DNA from: CAG-390 sp045543615
Lineage (GTDB): Bacteria > Bacillota > Clostridia > Oscillospirales > CAG-272
Direction: 5' to 3'
Length of the DNA: 64,000 bases
Assembly: GCA_045543615.1 (NCBI GenBank)
Contig: JAZPXL010000005.1
Location: forward strand, 124,001 to 188,000
A model generated the notes under the pieces. The model made no database searches. It was not told where the DNA came from and saw only the letters and a program-made list of their open reading frames with translations. A program made the position numbers and the translations under genes. Below, in pieces: positions 1-8,343 of this stretch (the first letter of the stretch is position 1; each line of letters starts with the position of its first letter).

Positions 1-89
1 TCGGGAAGCAGAACGGATACAAGTGATATTATCACGCTCGCAATCGTAATTCCTACAAGATATTCACCTATCCCATCATAACCCTCCAC
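1..89 (-). CDS. spoIIIAF: Stage III sporulation protein AF, N-terminal fragment (cut by window start)
   Basis: Only the first 29 codons are visible. A GTG at 89-87 opens a frame that overlaps the end of spoIIIAE and reads into a hydrophobic segment (YLVGITIASVIISLVSVLLP). This matches the N-terminal membrane segment expected for SpoIIIAF, the next protein of the SpoIIIA complex. The call rests on gene order (AA-AB-AC-AD-AE, then AF) and that hydrophobic start. The GTG start is inferred because the in-frame region has no ATG upstream of the transmembrane stretch. Confidence 0.7.
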   Translation of the reverse strand, partial: MEGYDGIGEYLVGITIASVIISLVSVLLP

Positions 90-1227
90 TTTGAGAAGAA
101 GTCAGCGCAAAAACCGTCAGTGCGAAGCAACACATTATTGACGCAAGAGCCACAGCCGCAATCAGATAACCATAAATAGACGCAACTTCCCTAAAAAATC
201 GTACGCTCTCCCTAACACCGACCATCTCGCCTATTGCCGCCGCCGTATTGAGTGAAAGCCTGCAAAGCAATAGATCCACAAGTGTGGGCAGCAATATCAT
301 AAGTATCACGATAATGCCACCCACACCAACGGTACTGCGCAATATCTTTACAGAGGTTGCAACCGTCCTGAGAGCCTCGCCAACGGTTGAGCCTACAACG
401 GGAATAACGTTGCCTGCGACATATCGCACAGCCCTCGCCTTTGCGCTGTCCGCCGCCGCTGAGAGTATGCTCTGCGCCGAAAGTGCCGCCGTAAGCAAGG
501 TACAGCACATTCCAAGCACATAGCCTACACTACGCTTGATTACAGCACATACGCCCGAAAGCGATCCTGTATCGCTACATCTCAAACAGTCCGACAAAGA
601 GAGAGCAATACAAGCGCAGACGCCCGGAAGAACAAGTGCGCTGACGGCAAGCTCAAGAACGTTGAGCCAGAACACAAGTGTTGTGTTATTTGTTGCGGCT
701 GCCGCTGCGTTTCCACCTGCCATATACAGCACTCCCATAAGTGGCAAAAGGGAGTTCATAATCGCTCCTATCCGTTTAAAATACTCAGCAGCAGACAAAA
801 GCTTAGGCATTTGCATTGTTATCGTTGTAACACAAAGTGCAAGCGAGCTTGCATACCTGACCGCTCTCACCGTACTGCCACTACTGCCACTCACCACACT
901 TCCAAGAACTGCGCAAAGCGCAACGAGCGCAAGTGATGAGGCAAAGCTTTTAAGTGCGCCACCAAGCCCGTCCGAGATAAGTTCAAACAAATATCTGAGC
1001 AAATACTCACCCCGACTTATCTCAACAAGCGCATCACCAACATCATCTGCATCCCCTGAGAAAAAGCCGTCGGGAAGAAGCTCCCTTACGTCCTCGGGTA
1101 TTGCGTCAAGAAAGTCGCCGTATTCCTCAGGCAAGGTGTCTGCGCTTTTCTCCTCTCCAAAGACCACGAGAGCAAAAAAGCATACAAACAGAAGCAGAAA
1201 CGTCAAAAACACTACGCCCCGTCTCAA
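76..1227 (-). CDS. spoIIIAE: Stage III sporulation protein AE
   Basis: This 383-residue polytopic membrane protein is the SpoIIIAE component of the SpoIIIA-SpoIIQ channel that links mother cell and forespore during engulfment and is needed for sigma-G activity. An N-terminal signal-like helix (residues 5-24) is followed by a charged extracellular segment (about 25-75), then about eight hydrophobic helices to the C-terminus. The length is typical of the family. It overlaps spoIIIAD by 4 bases at its start and spoIIIAF at its end, so it lies inside a tightly coupled operon. Expression in the mother cell under sigma-E is expected from the family and was not shown here. Confidence 0.93.
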   Translation of the reverse strand: MRRGVVFLTFLLLFVCFFALVVFGEEKSADTLPEEYGDFLDAIPEDVRELLPDGFFSGDADDVGDALVEISRGEYLLRYLFELISDGLGGALKSFASSLALVALCAVLGSVVSGSSGSTVRAVRYASSLALCVTTITMQMPKLLSAAEYFKRIGAIMNSLLPLMGVLYMAGGNAAAAATNNTTLVFWLNVLELAVSALVLPGVCACIALSLSDCLRCSDTGSLSGVCAVIKRSVGYVLGMCCTLLTAALSAQSILSAAADSAKARAVRYVAGNVIPVVGSTVGEALRTVATSVKILRSTVGVGGIIVILMILLPTLVDLLLCRLSLNTAAAIGEMVGVRESVRFFREVASIYGYLIAAVALASIMCCFALTVFALTSSQSGGL

Positions 1228-1628
1228 AACCCGGCCTCCGACAAAAGTCCTCTGACCGTTTCAAGTGCTGTACTTACAAGTGGCAAGGTCAGTATCACTA
1301 TCTCAAGCTTACCCACATATTCAAGGCCACCTGCCACCCCCTGTGCTCCCATATCCCTGCAAATATCTGCGCTTACCTTTGTCAACATCACAATTCCAAG
1401 CACACGCATTAGCGTAAGGGCTATGTCTCCCGAAAGTGGACTTGCATCCATCATCTCCACTATGTACTCAACCACTCCCTCTGCCATCGCAAGCGATGCT
1501 CCGACAAGCAACACAAAACCGCAAAGAGACAGAACGCTTTCGTAATCTTTGTTTATATGTCGCATCACCACAAGCGAGATCGCAACTGCTATTGCAACTC
1601 CGCAAAGCTTAAATGTTGTACTGTCCAT
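1224..1628 (-). CDS. spoIIIAD: Stage III sporulation protein AD
   Basis: This small membrane protein has about four hydrophobic helices and belongs to the SpoIIIAC/AD family. I place the start at the ATG at 1628 (MDSTTFKLCGVAI), giving 134 residues, because the longer frame would run back into spoIIIAC; with this start the two genes do not overlap. SpoIIIAD acts with SpoIIIAC and SpoIIIAE in the mother-cell membrane part of the feeding-tube complex. The gene overlaps the start of spoIIIAE by 4 bases, which suggests translational coupling. Confidence 0.9.
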   Translation of the reverse strand: MDSTTFKLCGVAIAVAISLVVMRHINKDYESVLSLCGFVLLVGASLAMAEGVVEYIVEMMDASPLSGDIALTLMRVLGIVMLTKVSADICRDMGAQGVAGGLEYVGKLEIVILTLPLVSTALETVRGLLSEAGF

Positions 1629-1629
1629 C

Positions 1630-1824
1630 TCAAAAACCAAAAATATCACGCACGGTGCTAAGTAGCGAACCTATATCATCAATAAGCATAAGCATTACTG
1701 CCACTATCCCGGCTACAACAAGCCACGTTACCTGCTCGTCCCGTCCTGTTTTCGATAGTATTTGCGTTGATACAGCCACTAAAATGCCAACGCCAAGAAC
1801 CTTAAGCACCAAAGTTATATCCAT
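1630..1824 (-). CDS. spoIIIAC: Stage III sporulation protein AC
   Basis: A 64-residue protein with two hydrophobic helices separated by a short charged loop (SKTGRDEQVTW). Size and pattern match SpoIIIAC, the smallest SpoIIIA subunit and a paralogue of the first half of SpoIIIAD. It sits between spoIIIAB and spoIIIAD in the canonical order, one base ahead of the spoIIIAD start. A ribosome-binding site (reverse complement of gtctcctattc, about 1830) lies just upstream. Confidence 0.9.
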   Translation of the reverse strand: MDITLVLKVLGVGILVAVSTQILSKTGRDEQVTWLVVAGIVAVMLMLIDDIGSLLSTVRDIFGF

Positions 1825-1838
1825 TTTTGTCTCCTATT

Positions 1839-2354
1839 CTATAAAAGAAGTATCAATGCGGCAGCGGCAAGACAAAACAAAAGCACCGTTCTGCTTTTGT
1901 GCCGTTTAGGAAGCTGTTCGCGCATATGCGCACGGATTTCGCAAAGAGTCGCCAAGCACTCGTCGCACGCCGCAACCTCCTCATCGTGATATGACGATCC
2001 AAGCTTTATGAGAAATCGTTCAAGTGCCTCTCCACCGTCAGCAAAATATTCACTCTCCAACAGCCTCGCCCTCAGCTCGTCCTTGTCCTTTATCCGTCCA
2101 CTCTCACCCTCGCAGCCGATAAATATTCCGTCCAAAATTCCTCTGTCGCATCTATAAAGAATATCTCCAAGTGGGGTCAGGTATCTGTCTATCTGCTCTC
2201 TTATATATTTAACAAAGCTGACAATAGCATCAATACGAACAAGCTGTTCCCTCTGTCTTTGGTAGGAGAGATAGGAAATCGTGCAGACAGAGAAAAAGAT
2301 CAAGAGTGCTCCTGCAAGCTTACAAATTACCGTTAAGGAAAGCAATATCAGCAT
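1839..2354 (-). CDS. spoIIIAB: Stage III sporulation protein AB
   Basis: SpoIIIAB is a bitopic membrane protein with a GspF/pilus-platform-like cytoplasmic domain that partners the SpoIIIAA ATPase. The ATG at 2354 (MLILLSLTVICKL) gives 171 residues, the family length; a longer reading from 2387 would add residues inside spoIIIAA. There is an N-terminal transmembrane helix, a central helical cytoplasmic region with many Glu and Arg (about residues 30-145) and a C-terminal hydrophobic helix after KRHKSR. It overlaps the end of spoIIIAA by about 35 bases. Confidence 0.88.
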   Translation of the reverse strand: MLILLSLTVICKLAGALLIFFSVCTISYLSYQRQREQLVRIDAIVSFVKYIREQIDRYLTPLGDILYRCDRGILDGIFIGCEGESGRIKDKDELRARLLESEYFADGGEALERFLIKLGSSYHDEEVAACDECLATLCEIRAHMREQLPKRHKSRTVLLFCLAAAALILLL

Positions 2355-3225
2355 CCTCTCTTTTACAAACATCGTATACAAAACCAAAGTTGCCCTGTCT
2401 TTTTATGCCGACATAAGCACCAAAACATCCACTTTTATGTAGAATACCAATGCCACTTTTGCCAAGCATCTCACCTACGCTTGCAGCGTGAGTTGTGGCT
2501 ATGAGTGGCACTCCACAATTGTGGGCCGAGCGTATAGCCTCTGCCTCAGAATAGGTGGATATTTCATCGCAGATAATAACCTCCGACCCAAGAGTTCTTG
2601 ATGCAAGAGATATTCCTATCTCTTTTGGATAACCTGAAAGCAAATCAAGGCAAAGCGATGGGTTATCGAGCGAATAGGCAAGCTCTCCCCTTGTATCAAC
2701 AACCGACACCCGTCTCGCTCTCTCACCTGTCGAAAGAAGTATTGCGAGCGAGCGCAGAAGCGTTGTTTTGCCCACACCCGGTGGTGCGTATAAGAGCACG
2801 CCCTTTGTATAATGCATACTTTCTATAAGCTCAACGATCTCGCGCCCAAGTGGTGGAGACGGATGTGGTATTCTTATGATGAGCGAATCTATATCATAAA
2901 CCCCACTGACTTTCCCTGATCTTGTAACTGCTCTTCCACAAATGCCAACTCTTATGCCATCACGGAGAGTTATATATCCCTCTGCTATCGTGTCTCTGTA
3001 CGCATATACAGATCCCTCGCAAAGCCTGTTGAGCATCTCGTCCATCTCGTTTCTTGTAAACACAGCTCCCGTCGGATTATTTCGCCCAAGACTTGTTAGG
3101 CTCACTCTTCTCCTTGCGTGTATGCGTATCTCTTCAACCCTCTCAAGTGTACCACTCACAGATAGTATTTCGTCACGCAAACGAAGTGGTATTGCCTGTC
3201 TTATTACAAATGGAATATCTGCCAT
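2320..3225 (-). CDS. spoIIIAA: Stage III sporulation protein AA (secretion-type ATPase)
   Basis: SpoIIIAA is a cytoplasmic AAA-type ATPase related to type II/IV secretion ATPases, thought to energise the SpoIIIA-SpoIIQ channel. A Walker A motif (PPGVGKTTLL, about residues 148-157 from the chosen start) and a Walker B-like strand (SEVIICDEIS) are clear, followed by the family sequence ATTHAAS. I chose the ATG at 3225 because AGAGAGG lies 8 bases upstream; the frame can open at a GTG at 3234, but that start would sit within the ribosome-binding site. It is the first gene of the operon and diverges from alaS. Confidence 0.93.
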   Translation of the reverse strand: MADIPFVIRQAIPLRLRDEILSVSGTLERVEEIRIHARRRVSLTSLGRNNPTGAVFTRNEMDEMLNRLCEGSVYAYRDTIAEGYITLRDGIRVGICGRAVTRSGKVSGVYDIDSLIIRIPHPSPPLGREIVELIESMHYTKGVLLYAPPGVGKTTLLRSLAILLSTGERARRVSVVDTRGELAYSLDNPSLCLDLLSGYPKEIGISLASRTLGSEVIICDEISTYSEAEAIRSAHNCGVPLIATTHAASVGEMLGKSGIGILHKSGCFGAYVGIKRQGNFGFVYDVCKREDADIAFLNGNL

Positions 3226-3258
3226 ACCCCACACCTCTCTCGCTTTGCTCGATATTTG

Positions 3259-3287
3259 ATTATATTCGGAAGTTGTCCTTTTTATAC
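3259..3287 (-). promoter_or_regulatory. Possible sigma-E-type promoter for the spoIIIA operon
   Basis: On the minus strand a GTATAAA element (3287-3281) is followed after 14 bases by AATATAAT (3266-3259). This spacing and the second element resemble the sigma-E pattern (ATATT-like, then CATACAMT). The site lies about 35 bases before the spoIIIAA start. It is an inference from weak consensus agreement plus the known sigma-E control of spoIIIA operons. Confidence 0.35.
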
Positions 3288-3355
3288 CTTATTGCGCCAT
3301 CGTTGCCCTCCACGACTCTGTGGGCGTTTAAATTATAATAATATAATATATAATG

Positions 3356-3384
3356 TTGACTTTTGATAAATAAGGTGATATAAT
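3356..3384 (+). promoter_or_regulatory. Sigma-A promoter for alaS
   Basis: TTGACT (3356-3361), a 17-base spacer and TATAAT (3379-3384) lie about 50 bases before the alaS ATG. The remaining leader of about 45 nt is too short for a T-box, so tRNA-dependent antitermination is not expected here. Confidence 0.85.
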
Positions 3385-3434
3385 TAAGTATCTATGTAAC
3401 AAATGTATTTTTTCTATTTGAAAGGAATATTCTT

Positions 3435-6065
3435 ATGAAATGGACATCTCTTAACGATATTCGTGAGAAGTATCTTGCATTCTTTGAATCCAAGGGACAT
3501 CTCCGTATGCCTTCCTTTTCTTTGATCCCGAACAATGATAAATCTCTGCTCCTGATCAATTCAGGTATGGCCCCTATGAAGAAGTTTTTCACAGGCGAGG
3601 TTGAACCTCCGAGAAATCGTGTTACAACCTGTCAGAAGTGCATCAGAACTCCCGACCTTGAGCGTGTTGGTCACACAGCTCGTCACGGCACTTTCTTTGA
3701 AATGCTTGGAAACTTCTCCTTTGGTGACTACTTCAAGGAGCAGGCAATCTCTTGGGCGTGGGAATTTCTCACCGTAGAGCTCGAAATTCCTGCAAATCTT
3801 CTCTGGCCCTCCATCTATGAGGAGGACGAGGAGGCTTATCACATCTGGAAAGACATCATAGGCGTCCCCGAGGAGCATATTGTTAGACTCGGCAAGGCTG
3901 ACAACTTCTGGGAGCACGGCACAGGTCCTTGCGGTCCTTGCTCCGAGATTTACTTTGACAGAGGCGAGAAGTACGGTTGTGGCTCTCCCGATTGCAAGCC
4001 CGGTTGTGAATGCGACAGATATATGGAAATCTGGAACAATGTTTTCTCTCAGTTCAACAGCGACGGTAAGGGCAACTACACCGAGCTTGTTCAGAAGAAT
4101 ATTGACACAGGTATGGGACTTGAGCGTCTTGCTTGCGTAATGCAGGGCGTTGACAATATGTTTGAGGTTGACACTATTCGCAGTATCATCAACAAGGTAT
4201 GCGAGATCTCAGGTCAGAATTATGGCGAGGACAAGGACAAGGATATCTCCATTCGTGTTATTACCGATCACGTTCGTAGCTCAATGTTTATGATCTCGGA
4301 CAATGTTATTCCCTCAAACGAGGGACGTGGATATGTCCTTCGTCGAATTATTCGTCGTGCCTGCCGTCACGGTAAGCTTCTTGGAATCAACAACTCATTC
4401 CTTGTAAAAGTTGTTGAGGTTGCCATCGCTGAAAGCGAAGGCGCATACCCTGAGCTCTCCGAGCGTGCCGACTATATCAAGAAGATCCTCTCCATCGAGG
4501 AGGAGCGTTTTGATGCTACCATTGATGCAGGTCTTTCCATTCTCTCAAACCTCATCAGAGGCGCAATTGACAAGAATGCAGATACAATTTCCGGTGAGGA
4601 AGTGTTCAAGCTTTACGATACATTTGGATTCCCCATTGACCTTACCCGTGAGATTGCAAGCGAAAGCAATCTCGGTATTGATGAGGAAGCCTTCAACGCT
4701 CTAATGCTTCGTCAGAAGAACCGTGCTCGTGAGGCACGTGCCAATATCAGTGGTTGGAGCTCAAACACTAAGGCTCTTCTCTCTGACGTTCCCGCTACCG
4801 TTTTCACAGGCTACACCGAGTACAGAAGCGAGGCTACGGTTCTTGCTATTATGAGCGATGACGAGTTTGTGCAGACTGTAAGTGAGGGCGACTGCACAAT
4901 AATTCTCGACTGCACTCCCTTCTATGGCGAGGGTGGTGGACAGGTTGGTGACATAGGTACTATCTACGCAGACGGCAAGCTTGTAAATGTATATGACACA
5001 AAGAAATCCGACGGCGTTTTCATTCATCTCTGTACCATTGTTGAGGGCAGCATCTCAGTTGGTGACAAGGTGATGGCTGACATCACAGACACACGCAGAA
5101 ACGCTATCAAGCGCAACCACTCTGCAGCTCATCTGCTCCAGGCGGCACTTCGCAAGGTTCTCGGCTCACACGTTGAGCAATCGGGCTCATTTGTCAGCGA
5201 CAAGATCTGCCGTTTCGACTTCAACCACTTCTCTGCTCTCACTCCCTCCGAGCTTTCTGCTGTTGAGTTTGCTGTTAACGCAGCAATTCTTGCTGATCTT
5301 GAGATCACAACAACCGAAACCGACCTTGAGAGCGCAAAGGCGGCTGGTGCAACTGCTCTCTTTGGCGAGAAGTATGGCAAGAGTGTTCGTATGGTAAAGA
5401 TGGGCGATGTATCAACAGAGCTTTGTGGTGGTACACATTGTGAGCGCACAGGTCAGCTTGGTCTGTTCAAGATCATCTCCGAGTCCTCTGTTGCCGCAGG
5501 TATTCGCCGTATTGAAGCTATCACAGGCACTGCAGTTCTTGAGTACATTTACGAAAGAAACAAGCTCATTGAGGACACAGCCCGTGAGCTTAAAACACAG
5601 AATCCTGCCGATATAGCAAAGAAAGCTGCTGCCACAGTTGCAGAGCTTGCCTCAGCTAAGCACGAAATCGAAAGTCTCAACTCGAAGCTTGCCGCAACAA
5701 AGCTTGATTCCATTCTCTCATCTGCAAAGGCAGTTGGAGCAGTTTCTCTCTGCACAGCACGCTTTGACGGAATGGCAATTGAAGTAGCTCGCTCACTTGC
5801 AGACGAGATCAAGGCACGCCGTACTGATATGGTTGCTGTTCTTGCAGTTAACACAGACGGAAAGCTGAGCTTCATCACAGTTTGTGGTGCTGATGCAGTT
5901 AAATGTGGTGCTCACGCAGGACGCCTCGTCTCCTCCGTTGCAGCAGTTACAGGTGGCAAGGGTGGCGGCAGACCCGACAACGCAATGGCAGGTGGCCGTG
6001 ATGCATCTCTCATTGATGACGCTCTCGCTTCAGCCGAGGCAACTCTCCTCTCTATGCTCAAATAA
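3435..6065 (+). CDS. alaS: Alanine--tRNA ligase
   Basis: AlaRS charges tRNA-Ala with alanine in the cytoplasm and clears mischarged Ser/Gly. The 876-residue protein has the full-length layout: class II catalytic core (about 1-230, with RHGTFFEMLGNFSFGDYFK and the GMGLERLA motif 3 region), a tRNA-recognition helical domain (about 240-450), an editing domain with the zinc and active-site motifs HSAAH (about 560) and CGGTHCE (about 662), and a C-terminal coiled/C-Ala region with GGKGGGRPD. An insert rich in Cys (CGSPDCKPGCECD, about 180-195) is common in Clostridia AlaRS. The start is supported by GAAAGGA upstream. It appears monocistronic, with its own promoter and terminator. Confidence 0.97.
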   Translation: MKWTSLNDIREKYLAFFESKGHLRMPSFSLIPNNDKSLLLINSGMAPMKKFFTGEVEPPRNRVTTCQKCIRTPDLERVGHTARHGTFFEMLGNFSFGDYFKEQAISWAWEFLTVELEIPANLLWPSIYEEDEEAYHIWKDIIGVPEEHIVRLGKADNFWEHGTGPCGPCSEIYFDRGEKYGCGSPDCKPGCECDRYMEIWNNVFSQFNSDGKGNYTELVQKNIDTGMGLERLACVMQGVDNMFEVDTIRSIINKVCEISGQNYGEDKDKDISIRVITDHVRSSMFMISDNVIPSNEGRGYVLRRIIRRACRHGKLLGINNSFLVKVVEVAIAESEGAYPELSERADYIKKILSIEEERFDATIDAGLSILSNLIRGAIDKNADTISGEEVFKLYDTFGFPIDLTREIASESNLGIDEEAFNALMLRQKNRAREARANISGWSSNTKALLSDVPATVFTGYTEYRSEATVLAIMSDDEFVQTVSEGDCTIILDCTPFYGEGGGQVGDIGTIYADGKLVNVYDTKKSDGVFIHLCTIVEGSISVGDKVMADITDTRRNAIKRNHSAAHLLQAALRKVLGSHVEQSGSFVSDKICRFDFNHFSALTPSELSAVEFAVNAAILADLEITTTETDLESAKAAGATALFGEKYGKSVRMVKMGDVSTELCGGTHCERTGQLGLFKIISESSVAAGIRRIEAITGTAVLEYIYERNKLIEDTARELKTQNPADIAKKAAATVAELASAKHEIESLNSKLAATKLDSILSSAKAVGAVSLCTARFDGMAIEVARSLADEIKARRTDMVAVLAVNTDGKLSFITVCGADAVKCGAHAGRLVSSVAAVTGGKGGGRPDNAMAGGRDASLIDDALASAEATLLSMLK

Positions 6066-6091
6066 TAAGGTTTAAATATCATAAGCCCAAA

Positions 6092-6124
6092 AACAGCCTG
6101 ACGGTTTTCGTCAGGCTGTTTTTC
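6092..6124 (+). terminator. Rho-independent terminator after alaS
   Basis: A perfect 12-bp stem (6092-6103 with 6109-6120) with a 5-base loop is followed by a T run that starts in the stem. It sits between the convergent alaS and sugar-transport genes. Confidence 0.9.
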
Positions 6125-6131
6125 CTATTCA

Positions 6132-6163
6132 AAAAAGCAACCCACCGCCGTGGCGGTGGGTTG
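6132..6163 (-). terminator. Rho-independent terminator of the sugar-transport operon
   Basis: A GC-rich 12-bp inverted repeat (6138-6149 with 6152-6163) is followed on the minus strand by TTTTTT. It lies 28 bases after the last permease stop, which marks the 3' end of the seven-gene operon. On the minus strand the loop is very tight, about 4 bases once the closing pairs open. Confidence 0.88.
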
Positions 6164-6190
6164 AAATCTCTCTTAGAGATATGTTTGTGA

Positions 6191-7321
6191 TTAGTCTGCT
6201 GTAAGACCGGAACGCTCGATACCCTGTACAAGGAAGTTCTGGAGGAACGCGTACATAATAACAAGCGGGAAGATAATCATCAGACCACAAGTGTTTCTAA
6301 TAGCCGAGTAGTAGAGGTTCTGTCCTGCGTAAGATGTCTCAAGCGAGGTAGGAATGTCTACGATGTCGGGCATCAGGATTGTCTTGAACGATGTGAAGAA
6401 GAGCTCTGTGTAGAAGTCATCAGTCCACTGCCAAGAGAATGCGAACAGGAATACTGTAATCATCATCGGGATGGACAGAGGAAGGATGATCTGGATAAAT
6501 GTACGGAATGTACCGGAACCATCGATGTACGCAGATTCTTCAAGCTCGTTCGGAACACCCATAAAGAACTGACGAAGCATAAAGATGTAAAGTCCGTTCT
6601 TAAATCCAAGACCTGTAATCGAAAGAATGATAAGAGGCCAGTAGGTGTTGTTGAGGTTGATAGCACCGTCTTCGACGATACCCTTGATTACCTGGTTTTC
6701 ACTCTCCGGGTCAAAGATATTGATCGAAGCGAGAATGTTGTTGAGCCATTCAACTTCGCCAACAGTTGCGTTGCCCGAAAGCAGTTCTACAATTCCAAAG
6801 ACATCAAAGAATCGGAAATTCATAAACATTGATAGCTGTATCGTCTGGTGTGGTATTACCATCGTAAGAATTACGCAGAGGAATACCAGGCTTGCGCCCT
6901 TGAACTTGAACTTTGCAAGTCCGTAAGCGATGAGACAGCAGATGAATGTCTGAATAAGTGCTGTTGAAAGGGACAAAAGGAGTGTGTTACCGAATGCTTC
7001 AAAGTAGTTGTTCTCGAGGATGATGAATCTGTACATATCGAGCGAGAATTCCTTAGGAATAAGCATAACGGTTACGTCAACAAAGTCGTTTCTACCCATA
7101 AATGAGCCTGCGATCTTTGTGTAGAAGGGGAAAAGGATGATGTAAGCGATACCAATCAGAAGAATGAGACGGAAAATGTACCAAATTACATTTCCAACAA
7201 AAGCAAGGTTAATAAACTTCGCTTTAAGTCTTTCCTTAAGCGGTGTACGCTCAAACTCAACTCTTATCTTGTTCTTAGTTTCTCTCTTGACTTTGGGAGA
7301 CTGTGTCTGTTGTGCATTCAT
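6191..7321 (-). CDS. Carbohydrate ABC transporter permease, MalG type (pair 2)
   Basis: This is an inner-membrane permease of the carbohydrate uptake 1 (MalG) class. Six hydrophobic segments are visible, with the cytoplasmic EAA loop in the form EESAYIDGSGTFRTFIQIILP, which contacts the ATPase. At 376 residues it is long for MalG proteins (about 280): a cytoplasmic N-terminal tail of about 50 charged residues and an insert of about 60 residues between membrane segments (around residues 185-245) account for the difference. It is the last gene of the locus, 19 bases after its MalF partner. A strong AGGAAAGGAGG site precedes the start. The substrate cannot be read from the sequence. Confidence 0.92.
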   Translation of the reverse strand: MNAQQTQSPKVKRETKNKIRVEFERTPLKERLKAKFINLAFVGNVIWYIFRLILLIGIAYIILFPFYTKIAGSFMGRNDFVDVTVMLIPKEFSLDMYRFIILENNYFEAFGNTLLLSLSTALIQTFICCLIAYGLAKFKFKGASLVFLCVILTMVIPHQTIQLSMFMNFRFFDVFGIVELLSGNATVGEVEWLNNILASINIFDPESENQVIKGIVEDGAINLNNTYWPLIILSITGLGFKNGLYIFMLRQFFMGVPNELEESAYIDGSGTFRTFIQIILPLSIPMMITVFLFAFSWQWTDDFYTELFFTSFKTILMPDIVDIPTSLETSYAGQNLYYSAIRNTCGLMIIFPLVIMYAFLQNFLVQGIERSGLTAD

Positions 7322-7340
7322 TTAACTTTTCCTCCTTTCC

Positions 7341-8336
7341 TTAGTCCTTACGCTGATAGAATACGAACGCCGAGAAGATCGCCGCGATAACTGCAATAAT
7401 CAGGATTACTATCAAGAAGTACATCCAAGACATTGCAGAGGAGATTTCCTGTCCGTTCGCCTCGGTATAAACCGAGGAAATGAACTTCATAACCGAGTTG
7501 GAGTCCGTTGTAAACGAGTCGATGATCGTATAGATTGCGTTTACCAGGATCATCGGGCTTATCATTGGGAAGGTGATCTTCCAGAATGTTTCCCATCCTG
7601 TTGCGCCGTCTATCTGGCAGGATTCGTAAATTGCGGGAGAGATGGACTGAAGACCTGCAAGGAATATCAGCATCTGTACGCCTGAACGGTTTACGATGTC
7701 GTAAATATTGTTGATAGCTGTTACAACGTATTCAACAATTTCAGTACCGACCTTCATATTGGCAAAGAGTCGCTCAATATCGATTGCCGATACGATCTCT
7801 GCCGCTGTTGAGCTGTCGGAACCGTCTGCGATACCTTCTGTATCTTCCATATATTCATCCATTACGTTCTGTGCATCGATGGACTCGATAAGACCGGTGG
7901 AAAGAATAACAGGGATGAAGAAGATCGCACGGAATACCGCACGTCCTACCATCTTCTGGTTGAGAAGTACAGCCATAAAGAGGGAGAACAGAATGATTGC
8001 GGGAATGTCGAAGGCCAGCTCCTGAATACCTGTCAGGAGTGTTCTTACGAAGTTGGGGTTTACGAAGAGAGCTTCATAGTAGTTTGCCCAACCGACAAAC
8101 TCAATGGTAAAGCCTTCTCCGGAGATGATCTTGATATGGCTGAAGCTATATCTGATCGAGTCAAAAATCATAGGAAGATAGATCGCAATAAATCCGATAA
8201 GGAAGGGGAGTACAAATATCCAACCGGCACGAGCTTTCCTTCTATCGAGAGATGCGTGACTTCTTTTCTTGCGCTTCTGTGTCTTGGGCGCACTTACAGT
8301 ATTATTCAACTGTGCGTTGTTTGTCATTTTTTGCAC
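7341..8336 (-). CDS. Sugar ABC transporter permease, MalF type (pair 2)
   Basis: MalF-class permease partner of the gene just downstream. It has six predicted transmembrane helices, a basic N-terminus (KKRSHASLDRRKAR) and the EAA loop ESCQIDGATGWETFWKITFP. Between helices 3 and 4 there is an acidic extracellular insert of about 60 residues (about 150-215, rich in Asp and Glu) that compact MalF proteins lack. A strong TAGGAGGTG site precedes the start, and the gene begins 7 bases after the giant secreted protein, so co-transcription is nearly certain. With the MalG-type gene it forms a second complete permease pair in the locus. Confidence 0.92.
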   Translation of the reverse strand: MQKMTNNAQLNNTVSAPKTQKRKKRSHASLDRRKARAGWIFVLPFLIGFIAIYLPMIFDSIRYSFSHIKIISGEGFTIEFVGWANYYEALFVNPNFVRTLLTGIQELAFDIPAIILFSLFMAVLLNQKMVGRAVFRAIFFIPVILSTGLIESIDAQNVMDEYMEDTEGIADGSDSSTAAEIVSAIDIERLFANMKVGTEIVEYVVTAINNIYDIVNRSGVQMLIFLAGLQSISPAIYESCQIDGATGWETFWKITFPMISPMILVNAIYTIIDSFTTDSNSVMKFISSVYTEANGQEISSAMSWMYFLIVILIIAVIAAIFSAFVFYQRKD

Positions 8337-8343
8337 CTCCTAA

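Noticed and set aside
536..1255. A 239-codon plus-strand frame across spoIIIAE
   Set aside because: Antisense to a well-supported sporulation gene; Ser/Thr/Ala-rich with no signal or domain.
3385..3434. T-box leader for alaS
   Set aside because: The leader from the predicted start is only about 45 nt and has no T-box hallmark sequence.
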